Origin: JBBQRS01 sp038214535
GTDB lineage: Bacteria > Chloroflexota > Anaerolineae > CG2-30-64-16
Length of the DNA: 29,631 bases
Assembly: GCA_038214535.1 (NCBI GenBank)
Contig: JBBQRS010000059.1
Span: 1 to 29,631 of the forward strand
Reading direction: 5' to 3'
Position 1 is the stretch's first letter; each line of letters begins with the position of its first letter. Below are positions 21,885 through 29,631 of the stretch, piece by piece. The notes beneath the pieces are model-generated. The model searched no databases and was not told the origin of the DNA. It was given only the letters and a program-made list of their open reading frames with translations. Made by a program: the position numbers and the translations under genes.

Positions 21885-22927
21885 AAAGGCAGCTCCTTTC
21901 CTGGCAGAGGCAGTCGCAGTCCGGCATTGAACAAGACACGTGCGCCGTCATACTCGAATGTGTACTCCATGCGCCTGAAGTCACCGGCTTCACGTAGCGC
22001 CGCTTCGACGCGGCCCGCGGCGCCATCTTCACAGTAGAGCATCAGGAAACCGCCGCCGCCCGCGCCGGTGAGTTTGCCGCCCAGCGCGCCGTTGGCCTTC
22101 GCGAGGGCGTAAAGGTGATCTACCTGTTCGCTGCTGACGCCGCGCGCAAAGCGTTTTTTGTGTTGCCAGGCTTCGTCGAGCAGCCCGCCGAACCGGTCCA
22201 GGTCGCCGCGCAGGAGGTAGATGCGCGCCTGGGTCGCCAGTTCGCGCACGGCGCTCAACGCTTCGATCACCTCGGGGTCGCGCGTTTCGCTCGATTTGCG
22301 TTGACGCGACAGGATGTCGGCGGAATTGCGCGCGGAGCCGGTGAAGATCAGGATCAGGTTGGCTTCGAGGTGGGCGATGGTTTCGGGCGGCAGGTTCAGC
22401 GGCTCGGTGCGGATGCCGCGGCTGCTGAAAGAATGCCAGTTGAAGCCGCCGGTTGACGCCGCATATTGATCCTGGACCCCGATCGGCATCCCCAGCCGCT
22501 CGAGCTCGATTTCGCACGCCAGCGCGGCCAGTTCCGCCCGGTCGAGGTGGCGGCCGCAGGCGACGGTGATGGCCTTGGCGAGGGCGACGGTGACGCTGGA
22601 TGAGGAGCCGAGGCCGGTACCCGGTGGCACTTCCGAAGCAAGGAAGACGGAGATGCCGTCTTCGATGCCGAAGTGCTGGAAGACGGCGCGCGGCAGGCTG
22701 AGATCGCCTTCCCAGAGCAACGGCTGGCCGCGCGGATGGCGATAGAAGGTGCGATAGTCGGAGGACGTGATTTGAAGCGGATGCCCCTGATTCACCGATA
22801 AGATGGCATAGACATACTTGTCAATGGACGCACTGAGCACCGCGCCGCCGAACTCATTGTAGTAGGCGGGAAGATCGGTGCCGCCGCCAAAGAAACTCAC
22901 GCGCACGGGGGCGCGGGCAATTAACAT
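21854..22927 (-). CDS. hddA: D-glycero-alpha-D-manno-heptose-7-phosphate kinase (GHMP family)
   Basis: 357 residues, the length of HddA. The N-terminal RAPVRVSFFGGGTDLPAYYNEFGGAVLSASIDKYVY is characteristic of HddA and related sugar-phosphate kinases; the ATP loop is PPGTGLGSSSSVTVAL and the C-terminal GHMP motif is GKLTGAGGGGFLMLY. The enzyme phosphorylates C1 of heptose-7-phosphate, the step before GmhB. Relatives (fucokinase, other GHMP sugar kinases) share the fold, but gmhB and a SIS-nucleotidyltransferase fusion in the same operon make HddA the best call. Its ATG directly abuts the stop of the phosphoglycosyl transferase (TGAATG), showing tight coupling. Confidence 0.85.
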   Translation of the reverse strand: MLIARAPVRVSFFGGGTDLPAYYNEFGGAVLSASIDKYVYAILSVNQGHPLQITSSDYRTFYRHPRGQPLLWEGDLSLPRAVFQHFGIEDGISVFLASEVPPGTGLGSSSSVTVALAKAITVACGRHLDRAELAALACEIELERLGMPIGVQDQYAASTGGFNWHSFSSRGIRTEPLNLPPETIAHLEANLILIFTGSARNSADILSRQRKSSETRDPEVIEALSAVRELATQARIYLLRGDLDRFGGLLDEAWQHKKRFARGVSSEQVDHLYALAKANGALGGKLTGAGGGGFLMLYCEDGAAGRVEAALREAGDFRRMEYTFEYDGARVLFNAGLRLPLPGKELPLWPVTAPINR

Positions 22928-23590
22928 TCAGTATGCGCCCTTTCCAAATAATACTGCCGGCAGGGTCAGAAGCAGAATTTTGATATCTTGCCAGACGTTG
23001 CGGGTACGAATGTACTTGACATTCAGGAGCACGCGCTCTTCATAGGGCAGATCGGCGCGCCCGGATATTTGCCATAGCCCGGTGATGCCCGGTCTGACGC
23101 TCAGAAGTTCATCGGCATGGGCGCCGAAACGGACGAGTTCGGGCGGTGAAATCATCCGCGGGCCGACCATGCTCATCTCGCCGCGCAACACGTTGCCGAG
23201 TTGGGGCAGCTCATCAATGCTGAAATGCCGCAGCCAATAGCCGGCGCGGGTGACGCGCGGATCGTCCGGCAGCTTGCCGTCACGCTTGAGTTGCGCCAGC
23301 AGTTCGGGCCGGGCCGCCAGAATGGCATCGCCATCTACGCGCATGGTGCGGAACTTGAAGGCGTCGAATGGGGTCCCGTTCAGACCCAACACCCCGCGTC
23401 GATAGAAGACCGGTCCGGGGCTATCGGTCTTGATGAGCAGCGCGATGAAGGGCGCGAAGGGCAGCAGGATCAGCAGGCTCAACCCGGAGACGAGGATGTC
23501 GAGGGCGCGTTTCAGCCCACGGTCAAAATCACCGGCCGGGTTGGCCGTGTCCACTGGCGACAACCGCTTATCTGCCGACACTTTCTCCAT
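22928..23590 (-). CDS. Phosphoglycosyl transferase (bacterial sugar transferase), short form
   Basis: 220 residues from the ATG at 23590, chosen because AAGGAA lies about 5 bases upstream; a longer frame would run 140 bases further into the preceding gene and has no family similarity. The family motifs are intact: LKRALDILVSGLSLLILLPF (membrane re-entrant helix), DSPGPVFYRRGVLG, FKFRTMRVDG, FSIDELPQLGNVLRGEMSMVGPR with the catalytic pair D126-E127, and VRPGITGLWQISGRADLPYEERV. It moves a sugar-1-phosphate from a nucleotide sugar to undecaprenyl phosphate at the inner face of the membrane, the first step of polymer assembly. It overlaps the GT4 gene by 23 bases. Donor sugar is not known. Confidence 0.9.
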   Translation of the reverse strand: MEKVSADKRLSPVDTANPAGDFDRGLKRALDILVSGLSLLILLPFAPFIALLIKTDSPGPVFYRRGVLGLNGTPFDAFKFRTMRVDGDAILAARPELLAQLKRDGKLPDDPRVTRAGYWLRHFSIDELPQLGNVLRGEMSMVGPRMISPPELVRFGAHADELLSVRPGITGLWQISGRADLPYEERVLLNVKYIRTRNVWQDIKILLLTLPAVLFGKGAY

Positions 23591-24776
23591 AAATTCCTTC
23601 GATACGAGCCGCAATGGCATCCCACGGGTGGTGCGTTTCGACGTATTCCCGCCCGGCCTGGCCGATGCGCCTGGCAAGCTCAGGCTGCGCGAGCAAGTGG
23701 ATGATTTGATCGGCGGCCTGGGCGGCGTCATCGAAGATCAACAACTGCTCGCCTTCGATGGCTGCAAAGGCCGCTGTGGCGCGCCGGGCTGCGATCACCG
23801 GGGTGGCGCAGGCCATGGCTTCGAGAATCTTGTTTTGATTTCCCGCGCCATACACAATGGGCGCCACGCTCACGGCGGCATGTTGCACGTATGGGCGGAT
23901 ATCAAGCACACTCCCTGTAATGGTCACGTTGTCCGGGTACGGCGCCGCCGCTTTATAGAGCGAAGGATCGGGGTCTTTGCCCACGATCCACAGGTGGGCA
24001 TCGGGACGTTTGTGCCATACCTGCGGCATGATTGATGAGAGTAAGTGTAGTGCTGCGGTGATATTTGCATGATAACTCATCTTGCCGGAAAACACCAGCG
24101 CGGAGACGTCACGCGTTTCGATGCCCGGCGTGAAATAGGCGAGGTCTACGCCGTTTGGGACGACCTCGACGATGGGCGCGCGCGCCGCGACCCCCGGTAA
24201 AGCCAGCAGGGCTTGCCGATCAAGCGCGGAGGTGATCAGCGTGCGATCCACGCGGTCGCGCACCAGGGCCTCGAAACGTTGGGTGCGCGCGAGATCGAGG
24301 CCGGTCAACAGGCGCCAGCGAGGGTTGCTGCTGCTGGTTGCCGCCTGCGCGAACAGATAGGAGATACAGTCTACGCTGTCCCAGATGACCGGGACGGGAC
24401 AGCCGGCGGCTTTGAGGTGCAACGCGTAACGCGCGCCGCGCAGGTGCTCGACGTGTACGATGTCGAATTGACCGGCGGCGGTGGTCGCGGTCAGTTCCTC
24501 GGCTAAGGCCGGCAGCCAGGCATAGGCGGCCTGCAACGACATGCCGGCAGGCAGCGCCGATAGCGCGTTCCAGATGGGCCGCCAACGCGGCGCGGGCCAG
24601 GCTTTCACCTGCGCGCCCATCCGCATCAGGCGGGCGGCGTCTTGTTGCTCTTCCGCGCCCGAATATTGCGTGAATACGGTGATCTCGTGCCCGCGGTTGA
24701 GCAGCGCCCGGATGATGTTATAGGGCCGCGCGCGGATGAGATTGGGCACGTAGGGCACAACAAAAGCGATTCGCAT
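23568..24776 (-). CDS. Glycosyltransferase family 4
   Basis: 402 residues with the GT-B layout. The N-terminal domain opens MRIAFVVPYVPNLIRARPYNIIRALLNRGHEITVFT and includes FDIVHVEHLRGA; the C-terminal domain has VVPNGVDLAYF, VFSGKMSYHANITAALHLL and the donor-binding NKILEAMACATPVIAARRAT. The style resembles the Stp1/PEP-CTERM-associated GT4 group. It probably adds a sugar to the lipid-linked repeat unit in the cytoplasm. AG-rich GAGG lies about 9 bases before the ATG, and the Wzy-type gene ends 3 bases upstream. Donor and acceptor cannot be predicted. Confidence 0.88.
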   Translation of the reverse strand: MRIAFVVPYVPNLIRARPYNIIRALLNRGHEITVFTQYSGAEEQQDAARLMRMGAQVKAWPAPRWRPIWNALSALPAGMSLQAAYAWLPALAEELTATTAAGQFDIVHVEHLRGARYALHLKAAGCPVPVIWDSVDCISYLFAQAATSSSNPRWRLLTGLDLARTQRFEALVRDRVDRTLITSALDRQALLALPGVAARAPIVEVVPNGVDLAYFTPGIETRDVSALVFSGKMSYHANITAALHLLSSIMPQVWHKRPDAHLWIVGKDPDPSLYKAAAPYPDNVTITGSVLDIRPYVQHAAVSVAPIVYGAGNQNKILEAMACATPVIAARRATAAFAAIEGEQLLIFDDAAQAADQIIHLLAQPELARRIGQAGREYVETHHPWDAIAARIEGIYGESVGR

Positions 24777-24779
24777 TCG

Positions 24780-26162
24780 CTACGCCTCACGATCCATGAT
24801 GCGTACCATGGCGATCACCCCGCCGAGGAACAGCCACCCCAGATAGGATGATTTAAAACCCACCAGCCCGACGTTGTAAACGAAGGGTAAGATCCAGTCG
24901 CCGAACATCCCCGCCACAACGATCGTCGCGAGACCGCCGATCGCGCCGTAGATGTAGCCGCGTGCAAACCCTTCGGGCGCGCGGCGGCCCGCCTGCCAAC
25001 TGAAGAGCCCCATCGAGACCAGGAACCACAGATACGCCACAAACCCCAGGATGCCGGCCTGCGCGACCAGATCTACGTATTGATTATGCGAGTTGAACTG
25101 AAGGCCGTAGTAGCCGGAGATCGGGAACAGGGGAGTGTACCAGTAGTAATTGGCGGGGCCGAGACCCAGGATCGGGTTCGCTTTGATGATTTCGACCAGG
25201 ATTTGCCAGGCCTGCATGCGGGTGGTGTAGCTGTACGCATCGGCGCTCAGGACGCTTTGCAGCGCTTGCGGGGCGAACAGCAGTCCGCCGCCGAGGATGA
25301 CCAAAAAGGTCCAGCGCGAGCGAAGGACGATGATCACCAGGACCCCGACGAGCGCGGGCAACCAGCCCGACACCCAACCGGGGACGCTGACGTAAACCGA
25401 GTAAAGCGCAATCGCGGATAGTCCGGCAAGGCTGATGCGTAAAATCGGATGAAGCCGGCGATTGAAGACGGCCTGGCCCAACGCCAGCGCCGGAAGCCAC
25501 GCGAAACACTGGCTGCTGATCGAGCCGGGTTCGTAGAGGCGCAGGAGGTAGGGTTTCAGAGGCGGGATCAACACGCCAACGGCGAAAACTCCACCCAGGA
25601 GCAAAAAGACGCCCACCAGCGCGATCAGCCCGCGTTCCTCTTGCATCTGCTCGGCAGTGACGAAGAACACGCCGACCGAAAGCAAGACGAGCGCCAGCCC
25701 GCCAAGTTGCGCGGTGAGGGGCGCTTTGCCGGCCAGGGGCATCCAGTTGCCCTGACCGACGAACAGCGCGACGATGAAGATGGCCGACAGCACCAGGAGG
25801 GCGATTTGCGGCCGGGTGAGATGCGACGGTCTGCGAGTCGGATCGGCGATGATGGTCGCGATCCACAAGAGGATGATGCCCATTGCCCACACGAACGGGG
25901 CGCTGATCTCCGAATGCGTGCCGGTGCCGATGCTGTATGGCACAAAGAAGGCGATGGGGATCAGCAGGATCGGGCCGAGCGCGGGCCACCGCAGCAGGAG
26001 CAGGATCACCATGCCCAGCCCAATCACGCCCAGGCCCAGCAGTGTGAGCATCGTCGAGCCGCTGAGCGCGACCAATGCGACAATGAGCAGCACGGCGAGC
26101 GAGATGGTGATCGCGGCCAACCGCGCCGAAACCGCCGGGATGATCGGTAAACGTCGGATCAT
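24780..26162 (-). CDS. O-antigen ligase/polymerase family protein (Wzy/WaaL-type)
   Basis: 460 residues with about ten to eleven membrane spans (for example ITISLAVLLIVALVALSG and LTLLGLGVIGLGMVILLLL). The PF04932-type signature is at residues ~330-380: ANPILGLGPANYYWYTP followed by FNSHNQYVDLVAQAGILGFVAYLW, the conserved large loop with His-Asn. In a locus with glycosyltransferases, two PGT-like proteins and a Wzc-type regulator, polymerase (Wzy) is more likely than lipid A-type ligase, as Chloroflexota are thought to lack lipopolysaccharide. Both ends overlap or nearly abut neighbours (ATGA with the upstream GT4). Confidence 0.85.
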   Translation of the reverse strand: MIRRLPIIPAVSARLAAITISLAVLLIVALVALSGSTMLTLLGLGVIGLGMVILLLLRWPALGPILLIPIAFFVPYSIGTGTHSEISAPFVWAMGIILLWIATIIADPTRRPSHLTRPQIALLVLSAIFIVALFVGQGNWMPLAGKAPLTAQLGGLALVLLSVGVFFVTAEQMQEERGLIALVGVFLLLGGVFAVGVLIPPLKPYLLRLYEPGSISSQCFAWLPALALGQAVFNRRLHPILRISLAGLSAIALYSVYVSVPGWVSGWLPALVGVLVIIVLRSRWTFLVILGGGLLFAPQALQSVLSADAYSYTTRMQAWQILVEIIKANPILGLGPANYYWYTPLFPISGYYGLQFNSHNQYVDLVAQAGILGFVAYLWFLVSMGLFSWQAGRRAPEGFARGYIYGAIGGLATIVVAGMFGDWILPFVYNVGLVGFKSSYLGWLFLGGVIAMVRIMDREA

Positions 26163-27400
26163 GGCGCCTCCACGTGCGCGGGCCGGTGCGCCCCGGCCTG
26201 TGCGGCAGGGTTCGGCTGCGGCCCCGGCGAGATCACGCCGTCAACCAGCGCGAGAAATTGCGGCGCGATGGCCGCCCAATCATAGCGCCCGGCGACCAGA
26301 CGCCCGGCTTCTTCCGTCAGGGCGCGGCGCAGGGCCGGGTCGCGCAGCAGGCCGACCGTTGCATCCGCAAATTCGGCGGGGGCGTCGGCGATCAGCAGGT
26401 GCCGGCCCGGCTCGGCATCGAGACCTTCCGCGCCCTTGGTGGTCGAGACGACCGGGACGCCCAGGGCCATCGCCTCCAGAATTTTCAGGCGTGTGCCGCC
26501 GCCCTGAAGCATGGGCACAACGGCGGCCCACGAACCGGCAATGCGCGGGCGCACGTCGGGCACGAAGCCGGTCAACGTCACGTCGGGCGCGGGCGGCAGC
26601 GGCAGGTCGGCGTGGTCGCCGGTGATGGTGAGCGTCGCAAGAGGATATTGGGCCTTGATCCGCCCGTAGACTTCACCGACGAACCAGGCGGCCGCGGCGT
26701 AGTTGGCATGATAGGTGAACGCGCCCGTGAAGATGAGGCTGCCCGGTGCGGGTTGGGCGGTTATGCCCGCGTAGTCGGGAAGATGCACGCCGTTGGGGAT
26801 GATCTCGACGGCGCGGTAACCGGGCGCGATGCCGCGGACCAGGTCTTGTTCCTGTCGCGAGGCGACGGTGGCCGCCGCGTAATGGTTCAGCAGGCTGCTG
26901 AGATAACGGCTGTGCTTGGCCCACGTCAGGCCATAGCGGAGCCGATGGGCGATGTCGCTTGCGCCTGCGTACTGGCCGTGCATCAAGCCGAGTTCGATCT
27001 CCTCGAAAATGGCGGGGTAGCCCGTGAAGCAGGGCGCGTAGACGGCCGTGTCGAACTGGGATGCGATCACGGCGTCAAAGGCTCCCCGCGCGAGCTCGCG
27101 TTCGATCAGGGATGCGAACTCGGCGGACCACGTTTCGACGACGGAGCGCGGGCGCGGGTTGAGCAGGGCCAGCCGCGCGCTCATGCGGTCGGGGACGAAC
27201 GGTTTGCGGCGCACGACGTGTACCGCGCGGCAAATTTCCCGCAAACCGGTCGCGTCAACGGGTTCGTCCGGTTCGGCGAAGGTGATCAGCGTCACGTCAT
27301 GCCGGGCAGCGAGGATCCGCAGGAGGTTATAGACGCGCAGCTTCGAGCCGTTGGTCGGCGGATAGGGGAACCAGCGCGAGAGAAAGAGCAGTTGGCTCAT
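26159..27400 (-). CDS. Glycosyltransferase family 4
   Basis: 413 residues from the ATG at 27400, chosen because it forms an ATGA overlap with the upstream gene and begins directly with the GT-B strand MSQLLFLSRWFPYPPTNGSKLRVYNLL; the longer frame of 104 extra residues is not protein-like. The C-terminal domain has IIPNGVHLPDYA, FTGAFTYHANYAAAAWFV and the donor-binding GGTRLKILEAMALGVPVVSTTKGAEGL. It resembles the other GT4 of the locus and may have arisen by duplication. It ends in an ATGA overlap with the Wzy-type gene, showing coupled translation. Confidence 0.88.
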   Translation of the reverse strand: MSQLLFLSRWFPYPPTNGSKLRVYNLLRILAARHDVTLITFAEPDEPVDATGLREICRAVHVVRRKPFVPDRMSARLALLNPRPRSVVETWSAEFASLIERELARGAFDAVIASQFDTAVYAPCFTGYPAIFEEIELGLMHGQYAGASDIAHRLRYGLTWAKHSRYLSSLLNHYAAATVASRQEQDLVRGIAPGYRAVEIIPNGVHLPDYAGITAQPAPGSLIFTGAFTYHANYAAAAWFVGEVYGRIKAQYPLATLTITGDHADLPLPPAPDVTLTGFVPDVRPRIAGSWAAVVPMLQGGGTRLKILEAMALGVPVVSTTKGAEGLDAEPGRHLLIADAPAEFADATVGLLRDPALRRALTEEAGRLVAGRYDWAAIAPQFLALVDGVISPGPQPNPAAQAGAHRPAHVEAP

Positions 27401-28296
27401 GTGGGGCGCATCCCCCAGCGCCCGCGCAGGAAATCCAGCGTGCCCTGCCAGAGGGCGTCCCGATGCGGGCGCATGTGCTGCCAGCGCGGCTTGACGGTCC
27501 AGCTCGTCAACGTGCGCGCGGTTTGCAACCACGCGCCGGCCCACGCTGCGGGCGGGGCCTGGTGCAGCGACATCATCAAGAAGCGATTTCGGACATTGTA
27601 GTAAGTGACCGATGGGCCGGGCTTGTAATTGCGCTGGACGCCTTTGTGCCAGAGGCGCGCCTTTGGCTCCTGGATGATCTTCCAGCTGTGGCGGGTCGCC
27701 CGGACGCACCATTCGGTCTCTTCAAAATAATAAAAGAAGCGTTCATCCAGTGCGCCGAAATCACGAATGGCGACGGCGCGCACCAGCAGAGCGCACCCGG
27801 AAAGCGCGGGCACTGCATGGGCCAGGGTGAACTGACCGTGGTCGGGTTCGTCCTGCCCCAGATGCCGGGAATCCCAGGCGCGGCTCAGCGTGACGCCGGC
27901 GGACTGGATGACCTCCGGTTCATCGTAGTGGAGCACCAGCGGCCCGACGAAGGCGATGTGGGGGTCGCTCTCGCCCGTGGCGACCAGGCGCTCGATGCAA
28001 TCGGGGGCCGGCACGGTGTCCTCGTTGAGCACCAGGACCCAATCCGCGCCGTCGGCCAGCGCGGCGGCGATGCCGACGTTGTTGTTCCCGGCATAGCCCT
28101 TGTTCTCGGTGAGCGCGATGATGCGAACTTCAGGGTAGGCGGCGTGAATCGCCTCAACAGAACCGTCCGTCGAGGCGTTATCGAGGACGATGATCGAAAG
28201 CTCGCGATCGGTGTTGCGTGCGAGCGACGCCAGACAGGCCAGGGTGTCCTCGCGCCGGTTGGTGTTGAGGATCACGGCGGTGACACGCGGGTTCAT
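27397..28296 (-). CDS. Glycosyltransferase family 2
   Basis: 299 residues from the ATG at 28296, which overlaps the epimerase stop as ATGA. The GT-A features are TAVILNTNRREDTLACLASL, VLDNASTDGSVEAI, NKGYAGNNNVGI, the metal-binding LNEDT at the DxD position, GCALLVRA and DERFFYYFEETEWCVRA with the likely catalytic base region. The end carries a His- and Trp-rich amphipathic tail (WHKGVQRN onward) that may touch the membrane. It resembles rhamnosyltransferase-like GT2 enzymes, but the sugar is not predictable. Confidence 0.88.
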   Translation of the reverse strand: MNPRVTAVILNTNRREDTLACLASLARNTDRELSIIVLDNASTDGSVEAIHAAYPEVRIIALTENKGYAGNNNVGIAAALADGADWVLVLNEDTVPAPDCIERLVATGESDPHIAFVGPLVLHYDEPEVIQSAGVTLSRAWDSRHLGQDEPDHGQFTLAHAVPALSGCALLVRAVAIRDFGALDERFFYYFEETEWCVRATRHSWKIIQEPKARLWHKGVQRNYKPGPSVTYYNVRNRFLMMSLHQAPPAAWAGAWLQTARTLTSWTVKPRWQHMRPHRDALWQGTLDFLRGRWGMRPT

Positions 28297-29288
28297 GCCA
28301 GCCATGCCGGGGGCAAGTTGCGCATGATCTCGATCTCGTCGAAGCGGCGGCCCGCGCGCGCGCCGTGGATGCGAACCCATTGCGCCATCCGCTGCAAGCC
28401 TTCGTCCAGGGAGTAACGGGGCTGGACGCCGAAGACGGCGTTGAGTTTGACATGTGACGAATACGCGTCCTGCACCTCATTGCGCGCCGCCAGATGGGTG
28501 ATCTCCGGCGCAACGCCCATCGCGCCGGCCACCGCTTCGGCGAGCGCATGGACGCTGTACGCCTGGTCCGCCCCGATGTTGAAGACCTGGTTATAGGCGG
28601 CGGGCGTCTCCGCGGCGGCCGCGATCACCGGCGCAACGTCGCCAATGTAGCTGAAGGCGCGCGTCTGTGCGCCGTCGCCGAACACCGTCATTGGGCGACC
28701 CTGTAGAATCTGATTCATGAAGATGCCCACGACATTGCGATAGCGGTCGCCGATGTTCTGACGTTCGCCGTAGACGTTGTGGGGGCGGAAGATGACGTAG
28801 TTCAGGCCAAACATGCGCCGGCTGGCCTCCAACTCCTGCTCGACGGCGAGCTTGGCGATGCCGTAGGGGTCTTCGGGGTGCGGCGGCGTCTCTTCGGTCA
28901 TGGGCAGTTGCGGGCTGGCCCCGTAAACGGCAATCGAGGAGGTGAAGACGAAACAGCGCGTGCCGTGATTGATCGCGGCATTGATGAGGTTGACGCTGCC
29001 CAGCAGGTTGTTCTGATAGTTGAACCGCTTGATGAAGTGGCTCAGACCTTCGGCGGCGTACGCGGCCAGATGGTAGACATGATCAAACTGGTATTCGTCG
29101 AAGAGACGCTCGATCAGCGCGACGTCGTTGATGTTGCCCGTGACGAGGCGCGCGTCGGCGGGCACATTGTCCGCGAATCCGCCGCTCAGGTCATCGAGCA
29201 CGACCACCTGATGACCGCGGGCGAGCAACTCCCCGGCTACGTGCGATCCGATGAATCCGGCTCCGCCTGTTACGAGTGTCGTCGGCAT
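28293..29288 (-). CDS. NAD-dependent sugar-nucleotide epimerase/dehydratase (extended SDR, GalE-like)
   Basis: 331 residues from the ATG at 29288, with TGAGGA just upstream; an in-frame TTG five codons earlier is less likely. The Rossmann motif VTGGAGFIGSH and the acidic LDDLS are at the N-terminus; the catalytic residues are in FTSSIAVYG (Ser) and PYGIAK (Y142, K146). The substrate segment FRPHNVYGERQNIGDRYRNVV is typical of UDP-glucose 4-epimerase-like enzymes. It probably makes UDP-galactose or a related sugar for the polymer. The gene overlaps the GT2 gene (ATGA) and lies 7 bases after the acyltransferase stop. Confidence 0.88.
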   Translation of the reverse strand: MPTTLVTGGAGFIGSHVAGELLARGHQVVVLDDLSGGFADNVPADARLVTGNINDVALIERLFDEYQFDHVYHLAAYAAEGLSHFIKRFNYQNNLLGSVNLINAAINHGTRCFVFTSSIAVYGASPQLPMTEETPPHPEDPYGIAKLAVEQELEASRRMFGLNYVIFRPHNVYGERQNIGDRYRNVVGIFMNQILQGRPMTVFGDGAQTRAFSYIGDVAPVIAAAAETPAAYNQVFNIGADQAYSVHALAEAVAGAMGVAPEITHLAARNEVQDAYSSHVKLNAVFGVQPRYSLDEGLQRMAQWVRIHGARAGRRFDEIEIMRNLPPAWLA

Positions 29289-29295
29289 GGGGTCC

Positions 29296-29631
29296 TCATC
29301 CAAAGATGTAACGATAATAGTGGCGGGCCGGCGTGCGATTGACCAGCCACATCAGGCCGAGCGGAATGATCAACCCGACGGCCACCAGGAGAGGTTGCAG
29401 GATGATCTGGTGGCCGAGCACCGCCGGCATGAAGTGATAGAGGCCACGCGCGAAGTTTTCCATGCCGATCATGTGGATCAGGTAGATGCCGTAGGTGCGA
29501 CTGCCGAGCGTTTCGAGTGAACGCGCGAAGGGCAGCGTGGCCTGGCTGACCGCGAGAATCGCGAGAATGAACGCGGCCGAATAAAGCACGTCCACGAACG
29601 TTTCGCGATGGGCCAACCATTCCGTCGAACG
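29296..29631 (-). CDS. Acyltransferase 3 family membrane protein, C-terminal part (5' end outside window)
   Basis: The frame is open to the right edge of the window and ends at 29296, showing 111 residues. Three hydrophobic spans (LYSAAFILAILAVSQATL, TYGIYLIHMIGMENFA region, LLVAVGLIIPLGLMWLV) and the motif LGSRTYGIYLIHMIGM match the C-terminal part of PF01757 acyltransferases, which O-acetylate surface sugars. As part of the exopolysaccharide operon it would decorate the repeat unit. The catalytic N-terminal histidine is outside the window. Confidence 0.75.
   Translation of the reverse strand, partial: RSTEWLAHRETFVDVLYSAAFILAILAVSQATLPFARSLETLGSRTYGIYLIHMIGMENFARGLYHFMPAVLGHQIILQPLLVAVGLIIPLGLMWLVNRTPARHYYRYIFG

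Noticed and set aside
23591..23731. N-terminal extension of the short phosphoglycosyl transferase
   Set aside because: It overlaps the GT4 coding sequence and shows no family similarity; ATG 23590 has a ribosome site.
26174..27601. Plus-strand open frame (475 codons) opposite the GT4 gene
   Set aside because: Antisense shadow; the GT4 frame has donor-binding motifs and ATGA coupling at both ends.
27401..27712. N-terminal extension of the GT4 gene at 26159-27400
   Set aside because: The extra 104 residues overlap the GT2 gene in another frame and are not protein-like; the ATG at 27400 gives a canonical GT-B start and ATGA overlap.

Overview
The window is GC-rich, densely coded DNA from what is most likely a member of the phylum Chloroflexota (Anaerolineae-like). 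This rests on the mix of families: a DUF2723 membrane protein, Thr/Pro/Ala-rich lipoproteins with TATAVA/TPTP-type linkers and PD40 repeats, glycoside-hydrolase-like proteins with proline linkers, and a DUF4038 (GH140-type) enzyme. No rRNA or other marker gene is present, so the assignment is an inference.

Layout. Bases 1-540 are an accessory edge: the end of an unidentified protein (possibly a transposase) convergent with an AbiV-like HEPN protein. Bases 908-8135 hold a clan GH-A-like secreted-type enzyme on the plus strand, a four-gene minus-strand operon (lipoprotein, APH-type kinase, URO-D-family protein, VOC protein), and, divergent from it, a plus-strand pair (aldo/keto reductase of the YghZ type, then a GH140/DUF4038 enzyme). 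The divergent intergenic region carries two readable sigma-70-like promoters. Bases 8136-8434 are filled with palindromic repeats. Then come a DUF2723 membrane protein, a three-gene partner-switching module (conserved hypothetical, RsbW-like kinase, STAS antagonist), a CrtI-like FAD oxidoreductase on the minus strand and a YihY/BrkB membrane protein.

Bases 14320-29631 are one long minus-strand exopolysaccharide locus. In the direction of transcription it encodes an acyltransferase-3 end, a GalE-like epimerase, a GT2, a GT4, an O-antigen ligase/polymerase (Wzy-type), a second GT4, an intact phosphoglycosyl transferase, a heptose-7-phosphate kinase (HddA), a long WbaP-like protein whose catalytic DE pair is lost, a GmhA-like SIS domain fused to an HddC-like nucleotidyltransferase, GmhB, a DNRLRE/PD40 lipoprotein, and, after its own promoter, a Wzc-type chain-length protein/tyrosine autokinase. 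A clear intrinsic terminator ends the locus. HddA, the SIS-nucleotidyltransferase fusion and GmhB together form a complete predicted route from sedoheptulose-7-phosphate to an NDP-(probably GDP-)heptose, so the polymer probably contains heptose. Most genes from 29303 down to 18380 overlap or abut, indicating a single operon; no Wzx flippase is seen inside the window.

The most unusual items are the GmhA-HddC fusion with changed isomerase active-site residues, the degenerate second phosphoglycosyl transferase, the dispersed palindromic repeat family found both at 8.3 kb and just upstream of the wzc-type promoter, and a structured leader on that transcript.
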